Source: Macrosoma leucophasiata
Lineage: Eukaryota > Arthropoda > Insecta > Lepidoptera > Hedylidae
NCBI GenBank assembly: GCA_036365455.1
Contig: JAWQUS010000003.1
Coordinates: forward strand, 8,266,001-8,330,000
Direction: 5' to 3'
DNA length: 64,000 nt
Both the position numbers and the translations under genes were made by a program. Below, one piece after another: positions 59,001 through 64,000 of the stretch. How positions within the stretch are numbered: the stretch's first letter is position 1; every line of letters starts with the position of its first letter. The notes below the pieces were generated by a model. That model was not told where the DNA came from. It worked only from the letters and a program-made list of their open reading frames with translations, and did no database searches.

Positions 59001-60947
59001 AATGTTACTTTCTTAAACATCACCCAAAAAATCTTGAAATTAATCAATGTAAACTACCCGTTAAATAAACTATCTAAAAAGTTCTAACACAACTACAATT
59101 TATTTCAGAAAAACTATATGTACGCTTGGAAATCGCGTACAACATAGTCAAACAAGATGATGGGCAAACTCATTTCAATTCTTCAATGGACTTCAAGAAT
59201 TACCAATACGATGTTCGGGGCAAAGGATCCATCAACGTCGATAACATTTATCTGGGTAAACAAGAATCAAGTGAGTAATACTACGTTTCTAATTAATGAA
59301 ATAGAACTAAGAGAGTCTTTATTTCTTAACAGAATATTTATCACATAGGCAATATTGTGATGACCTACGGTGCCGAGACGTTTCTCACTACGGGTCTCGT
59401 ACGAAAGCTCCAAGTCACTCAGCGGTCAATGGAAAGGGCTATACTCGGCGTTTCCCTACTGGATCGAATCAGAAATGAGGAGATCCGTAGGCAAACGAAA
59501 GTCGCTGACATAGCCAAGCAGATCTCCAAGCTGAAGTGGCAATGGGCAGAGCACATAGCTCGGAGAACCGATAGGCAGAAAGGTTCTCGAGTGGAGACCA
59601 CGTATCGGCAAGCGCAGTGTAGGACGTCCACCTGCAAGATGGACCGACGACCTAATCAAGGCTGCAGGTACCCGCTGGATGCACGTCGCTTCCGATCGGT
59701 ACCTCAAGTCATTGGGGGAGGCCTATGTTCAGCAGTGGACGTCCTATGGCTGATATAATGAGGCAATATTAACACACATATTGGCGTAACAATCTAGTAT
59801 TGTTATCGACATGGGCGTTACCAGGAGATCATTTGAGATTGAAGTTATTACTTAACGCGATTAAGCCTTTGCTTGTATCACCCGAATGGCCGTAGGCGGA
59901 AGTAAATCTTTGCATTCAAGCATACACGCAAACACCCACGATTTGTCGGTTACGTTTTGGGCCATGTTTTACGTAGCAAGCTTATTCACATCTATGGGCA
60001 CAGTAACAAACTCTGAGAGTAGCAGTAGGAAGCTTTCAAAAAATGAAAAGATCTCAATAGCGCCAGAGACAGGACAGTACACCTTTACTTTTTACTAGTA
60101 GCTCGCCCTGGCTTCGTATAGGTGTAATTAATGTGCTAAACCCTGTGTCACTGAGGGAACAAGCAGCTTTGTAATGGTGAAAGAATAATCGAAATCGGTC
60201 TAGTAGTTTTTGTGTGAAAACATTACAAACATACATATAAAAACACAAATGTATGTATGTATGTATCTTCACGCCAGGTCCCTAACGGGGTAGGCAAAGA
60301 GTGTAGAGCGCCAGATAACCCGGTTCTGACAAACCTCTCGTGCCTCGTCTACATTCATCATTCTCTTCATACATGCACGCCGATTCCTAAGACTTTTGAT
60401 CCCACCATCAGACAGAAACACAAAAAACACAAATGTTGCCGCTTTATTATATTTTTATTAAAAGTAGGTACAGTGGGCATAGCGCCCGACTCGGAGATCG
60501 ACCCTAGGAATCCAGCGTAGTAGTGATCTGCTTCTATTAGAGTACTGAGGCAGTTGTCCTTAGATACTGGAATATCGATGAAGGTTCATAGCTCACTACA
60601 GCCACCCGGCATCCGACCAGCACCGCCTCGTTTTACGGCGTGCAATCGTTGTCGACGGGTGGTCCACGGGTGAACGATGCGATGTTACTAGTAAACCACT
60701 CACGGACGCGGTCGAGCGCTGGTCGGGTGCCGGGTGGTTCTAGTGAGCTATGACCCTAAAACATTGACATATTTCAGGTGCACTTATCAGCGGTGTCTTA
60801 AATGAAAACTTCAAATTCGTGATCAAAAGTTTTGGAAAACCATTCGTTGACAAAGCTTTGGAAATAGCCGACAGTTTGCTAGGCGATTTCTTCCGTGCTG
60901 TTCCCACTTCAAAGATAATAAATGAAGATCTTACGGAGTATCTCTAA
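56041..60947 (+). CDS. JHBP/takeout-family secreted protein, gene 4 (5 exons, 259 aa)
   Basis: Exons: 56041-56107, 57328-57553, 58105-58259, 59109-59270, 60778-60947, with GT-AG introns in phases 1, 2, 1, 1. The signal peptide is MSILKTIALFTCTILVYCDA. Cysteines are Cys29/Cys36 (KCGLVDSKC), Cys92 (VKDC) and Cys112 (LLCDI). Exon lengths are identical to gene 3, and exon 2 shares 58 of 76 residues with it. Unlike gene 3, exon 4 has no cysteine (FNSSMDF against FNCTLDY). Exon 5 carries FVIKSFGKPFVDKALEI and ends LTEYL. It is predicted to be a secreted lipophilic-ligand carrier from a recent tandem duplication. Introns carry RTE, SINE and satellite fragments. Confidence 0.92.
56170..56318 (+). repeat. 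RTE 3'-terminal fragment in gene 4 intron 1
   Basis: GGTGGGGTCGAAAGTCTTAG through GGCGCTCTACACTCTCTGCC to GGGAACATACATA. Same truncated family tail as 46056. Confidence 0.6.
56605..57260. repeat. Degenerate interspersed repeats in gene 4 intron 1
   Basis: GTGACTCGCCCCGGCTCCGT (56613) and a tail to about 57000 are shared with 60097-60250. 57060-57260 resembles an eroded Helitron-like body (CTGGACCGATCTTTATGAAA, ACGAAGTTCGTAAGGGTAGC). Confidence 0.4.
57615..57775 (-). repeat. GC-rich repeat shared with 30100-30250
   Basis: The minus strand shares GATCTACTCGGTTAAGCGAT and GCGGTCGGGTGTGTGATGGG with gene 2 intron 3. The TAGATCG/CGATCTA dyad is kept. Gene 4 intron 2. Confidence 0.55.
58330..58676 (-). 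repeat. Non-LTR 3' UTR-like repeat
   Basis: The minus strand is homologous to 30540-30920 (GAGAAGCTGGGGG, CGGTTTCACCATCxCGAGCG, CCCCGCTATTATGCC), ending near a TTGTTGTTATT tail. Gene 4 intron 3. Confidence 0.5.
58680..59000 (+). repeat. Diverged satellite related to 42365-42990
   Basis: About 3.5 units around AGATCxxAxxTAGCAG, TTTTTCCAAAA and GATATGGGTGTCGATTTCGA. Block order matches the 101-bp satellite (ATCCAAGATxGCxG, ATGGGTGTCG, GGTTxTxGGGGTG), but the GGCGGC core is lost. Gene 4 intron 3. Confidence 0.5.
59345..59760 (+). mobile_element. RTE-like retrotransposon C-terminal remnant
   Basis: The + strand encodes VMTYGAETFLTTGLVRKLQV, TQRSMERAILGVSLLDRIRN, EEIRRQTKVADIAKQISKLK and WQWAEHIARRTDRQKGSRV, then frameshifts into a degraded tail ending GTGGACGTCCTATGGCTGA. 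A related fragment is at 29928-30095. Gene 4 intron 4. Confidence 0.75.
59893..60075 (-). repeat. Remnant of tRNA-derived SINE
   Basis: Reverse complement of the body of the SINE at 20480-20792 (ACACGCAAACACCCACGA, CGGTTACGTTTTGGGCCATG). Head missing. Confidence 0.5.
60252..60412 (-). repeat. RTE 3'-terminal fragment in gene 4 intron 4
   Basis: TCTTCACGCCAGGTCCCTAA through CTCTTCATACATGCACGCCG to GATCCCACCATCAGACAG on the + strand, the complement of the RTE end. Confidence 0.65.
60584..60755. mobile_element. Fold-back element with ~35-bp inverted ends
   Basis: Left end GTTCATAGCTCACTACAGCC...CCGACCAGC and right end GCTGGTCGGGTGCCGGGTGG...TGAGCTATGACC are inverted copies. The interior is GC-rich and includes ACCGCCTCGTTTTACGGCGT. 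It ends 22 bp before exon 5 of gene 4. Confidence 0.6.
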
Positions 60948-61023
60948 AGTTAATTATTTATTATACCCAGAAAATATGAAGTAATTTATTAATACAAATG
61001 TATATACTCAAGTACCTCATGTG

Positions 61024-61029
61024 AATAAA
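61024..61029 (+). terminator. Gene 4 polyadenylation signal AATAAA
   Basis: Canonical AATAAA 77 bp after the stop, the same distance as in gene 3, followed by TGGTTTGTTATAAAATTTG. Confidence 0.7.
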
Positions 61030-61072
61030 TGGTTTGTTATAAAATTTGAAGTTTCTTTATAAGTACAGGCAG

Positions 61073-61210
61073 AGAATATGTAATAATACTACGTATAGAA
61101 TGGATACTTCGACGTCCCGCCCGATTTCCCCGCATCACCCAACCTCCTATCCTCTTATGGGCGATGGTTGGTATATAAGTGTTTGTATGGAATTTTGACG
61201 GTGTTTCCGC
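61073..61210 (-). repeat. Dispersed repeat with ACCGCGG start, copy 2
   Basis: Reverse-oriented shorter copy of 23341-23575 (CCCGATTTCCCCGCATCACC, AACCTCCTATCCTCTTATGG). Confidence 0.55.
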
Positions 61211-61637
61211 GGTGTGGCACAGGTCTGAACTCTTAACTGTTTTGCCTTGTCTTTTTAAGTCTTGGTGTATCTAACAAGCATTCAGTTAACGTTGATGGTA
61301 AGTTATAATGTAGCCGATAAACGTCTACATGATGAACCAGATATTACAATCTCTTCCTTGTAATATCTGGTTTCATGTAGATGAGAGATGCGTTGCGACT
61401 TTTGAAGTGATATCCCTCTGCTCTTGCTCAGGAACAACTCAAAAGTACATCTTTTATATGAGAAGCTATTTTATCAGAACATTATTGTATTTTTTTTAAA
61501 CTTTATTCTGAATGGGCTATCATGAAATTGGCCGCTTATCATCCGGTACATTATGCCCTGAAAATAAAATATACTAGGATACTACTAATAAATATGTTAT
61601 TTATTTTAACGATTGAAAAATGGAAAGAAATTTTTTT

Positions 61638-61981
61638 TCAAATTTTTCTTTCCATTTTTCTTTAAAATAAAATATATTTCACAAGCATGTGTTAATGCGA
61701 AATAATATAAAAACAATTATTAAGGGTAAAAGCGACTTCTTTACGATATTCAATAAACTGAAAAGTCTATTATATCGGTTGCCTAACTAGCATGGTTGGC
61801 AATAGATGGCGCTACTGCTACCATAAAGCAAGGCAATAAATGTGAAGGAAAGATTTGACAAATCGGGCAGGACTTCAGTAGCTCAATCGGAAGAGCGGCT
61901 GGACTAGATTCCCAGTAGGCCGCAAGTTCGAGTCTCGCCTGAAGTCAAATTTTTCTTTCCATTTTTCTTTAAAATAAAATA
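61638..61981 (+). repeat. Repeat with tRNA-like sequence flanked by 37-bp direct repeats
   Basis: The tRNA-like part 61870-61945 has a perfect 7-bp acceptor stem (GACTTCA/TGAAGTC), a D-stem GCTC/GAGC and a B-box AAGTTCGAGTC, but a mismatched anticodon stem and an extra base near the 3' side. TCAAATTTTTCTTTCCATTT and onward is directly repeated at 61638 and 61945. Homologue at 3771-4106. Confidence 0.6.
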
Positions 61982-62056
61982 AATACGATTGATTTAAAAA
62001 AAGCAATAACACATTTATAAATATTTACCAGTAACATTTGGAAGTTGGTCGTAATT

Positions 62057-62338
62057 TTTTACTGGTGGTAGAACTCGAGTGACAGAGCTCGCGGGCGTAG
62101 GCACCACCGCATCACTTGCCGCTAAATGGTAGTGTTCAGCACTATCGTGTTACGGTCAGGTGGTAATGTACGGTCCTGTAATTTCCGGCACAGACGCATT
62201 ACACCTTAGGCCTCATGAGTGGCAACGCATCTGCATTTTGACGTCTGGTCATTGAGTGGGTGTCTATAGGCTGCAGTCATGACTTAACATCAATGTGAAC
62301 TGCATGCTTGTTTGCCACTTCCATAACATAAAAAAAAA
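62057..62338 (+). repeat. SINE-like family A copy
   Basis: TTTACTGGTGGTAGAACTCG to CCACTTCCATAACATAAAAA. It lacks the TACCTAATATA block, as does the copy at 13973. Confidence 0.7.
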
Positions 62339-62560
62339 CAAATATAATCCCAATTTATATAAAATGTTATTTAATATTCACGCTTTCGCAAAAATATAAT
62401 TACTTAAAACCACAAAACGTTATCGTCTTTTTTGAATAAGAATCAAAAAGAATTCTAGAGTCAAACAAATATCAGTCAAGCGCGAATTGAACTGCGTGCA
62501 CAGGGTTCTGTATAATTGAGAACTTTCCTATGGTAACTGTTTTAGAGGTTTCCCATTCCA

Positions 62561-63103
62561 TTATTTATTTATTTATTTATAGTTAACTAGAACGGACATC
62601 AAGTCTAATTACACTAACTAACTCGGATACATGTCATATCAAACCTAAAAAAAAATACACCAAATTAAATTAAAAAGCGTCTTCTCTTCCTCTTATGTCT
62701 GCAATCATTCTGAGACCGTCATAATAAGGTCTCATTTGATATGTCACAAAATATACCTTAGAATTAACGTTTGACGTTATGTTTTTGCATGCTTCTGATT
62801 TATGTATGTGTGCCAAATTTCAGTTGTGTCAGTCCAGCAATTGTTAAACAAATTGGCTGTGGCAGAATGTTTTAAATATAACGTGAATCCTTGTGGTAAA
62901 TTACAGCTCAATATTAATATAAGAACGGATCTTTTGAGTGTCGGAGGTATTTTTTAAGGTACTGAACCCTAAAAAATCATCTTATCATATTAACACTCAG
63001 AATAAAATTTAAATATTTTGACGGTTAATTAATGTACCTGACATACAATGAATACGAATATTTTGTTGGTACTCGTATATAATGAATACGAATATATTGT
63101 AAA
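62561..63103. other. Intergenic DNA with a LINE-tail-like A/T run
   Basis: 62561-62580 is a (TTTA)n run before TAGTTAACTAGAACGGACAT, possibly a reversed LINE tail. The rest is AT-rich with no gene. Confidence 0.35.
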
Positions 63104-63364
63104 CTAGCTGACCCGGCAAACTTCGTATTGCCTCAGAATGAAAATATGACATGTGTCAAAGGTTTAATAGATACGGACTATTTGTATGGGAAAATGAAAT
63201 GGTGGTTTTTACTATTTTCCTTCAATTTCTTCATATTTTCTTACCTTTTAAACATTCCCTGCACTTCCAAAAATCATTCAAAATCAATATTAGCCAAATC
63301 GGTCCAGCCATTCACGCGTGATGCCGTGACCAAGGAAAACGGGATTCATTTTTATATATATAGA
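63104..63364 (+). repeat. Dispersed repeat beginning TAGCTGACCCGGCAAA
   Basis: Third copy of the 6422 family, ending TTTTTATATATATAGAT. Confidence 0.6.
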
Positions 63365-63499
63365 TCTGTAATCTTTCGTTCGTCCAATTTTATAAAATAT
63401 AATCTTATTTCTTTAACACCCGAAACAGTCTATATCCAAAAACTTTTAGCAGGAAGGACTGCAGTCAACACATACCTAGTAGCATAGTAATTATGCATA

Positions 63500-63800
63500 T
63501 CCACTATAATAATATCCGATTTGATAAAGAACGTATACTCGCGAGAGAACACCGACTCATACCACGAATGTCACAAAATTCGAAGAAAAAAAAACTCCAG
63601 TCTCTGGGACCCAAGATACTTACTATTTGTCAATTATATTATTAGTCAATACTGTACGCTATGCAAGTTTAAGAAATACCTGGATGTTGCAGCACAAAAA
63701 AATGCATTCGAAAATATCGGACAGATTTTTTTTTTAATTTATTTACGCGAGATAAGTCATAGTTTTATTTCGATGAGAGCAGCTCTCAAATATCTATTAA
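63500..63800 (+). repeat. Penelope-like element fragment
   Basis: ATTTGATAAAGAACGTATAC, CGAGAGAACACCGACTCATA and, further on, CGCGAGATAAGTCATAGTTT match the core and arm of 4120-4794. Degraded. Confidence 0.4.
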
Positions 63801-64000
63801 AAAACACATCATCGGACACAAACAAATTCATCTCGCAGATTATAGACAATAATTACGTGACTATTTGTACGTTTAAAATTTGCAATATCATGTTCCGTCA
63901 ACAAAGTTGATACTTGCATATTATTGACTGTGTAGCCAAGAAGTCAATATGCAATAATTAAGTTCACCTTGCATAATTTTGCCTACTCGCTGTCTCTCGT

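Noticed and set aside
61870..61945. Possible tRNA gene on the + strand
   Set aside because: The acceptor stem is perfect, but the anticodon stem and T-arm have mismatches and an extra base, and the flanks are shared with another copy. Treated as repeat-borne.

Overview
This window is from a moth or butterfly (Lepidoptera). It is AT-rich nuclear DNA with GT-AG introns and insect-style TATA/initiator promoters. Its repeats are typical of lepidopteran genomes: short elements ending in CCGCGGGCAACAGCTAGT, RTE and Jockey retrotransposon tails, a cecropia-type mariner and Penelope-like remnants. It contains no bacterial operon, rRNA cluster or CRISPR array.

The host genes are four complete paralogues, all on the + strand, of the juvenile hormone binding protein (JHBP) / takeout family. 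They are secreted carriers of hydrophobic ligands. I assembled them exon by exon: gene 1 (6252-21617, 261 aa), gene 2 (25410-31921, 261 aa), gene 3 (46861-55029, 259 aa) and gene 4 (56041-60947, 259 aa). All have five exons with intron phases 1, 2, 1, 1. Exon 1 encodes a signal peptide. Exon 2 carries the N-terminal cysteine pair and ends just after a KDC motif. Exon 3 carries the fourth cysteine and is 155 nt in every gene. Exon 4 is 162 nt in every gene. Exon 5 encodes the C-terminal helix region. Genes 3 and 4 are the youngest pair: 58 of 76 exon-2 residues are identical, a promoter block of about 65 bp is conserved, and they lie 1.0 kb apart. Genes 1, 3 and 4 each have the palindrome AACCGGTT, the Grainyhead/CP2 consensus, 58-72 bp upstream of a TATATAA box.

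Almost everything else is transposon-derived. 0-5 kb: an RNase H-bearing LINE whose 3' end is tandemly repeated, with a nested series of later insertions. 6-21.6 kb: gene 1, whose introns hold Helitron-like elements, SINEs, MITEs and LINE fragments. 21.6-25.3 kb: repeats. 25.4-32 kb: gene 2, with a Jockey element split by a CR1-like element in intron 2. 32-46.6 kb: intergenic DNA with an RTE reverse transcriptase, a mariner split by an inversion, a 101-bp satellite carrying a YY1/Pho-type site in each unit, and a Jockey fragment. 46.9-55 kb: gene 3, with a 3.5-kb antisense Jockey LINE in intron 3. 56-61 kb: gene 4. 61-64 kb: repeats.

Despite this transposon load, all 20 host exons are open and in phase. 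The most unusual structures are the shared promoter palindrome, the YY1/Pho-site satellite, a long-TIR MITE family with 9-bp target duplications, and two in-place inversions of transposons bounded by 17- and 21-bp inverted duplications.
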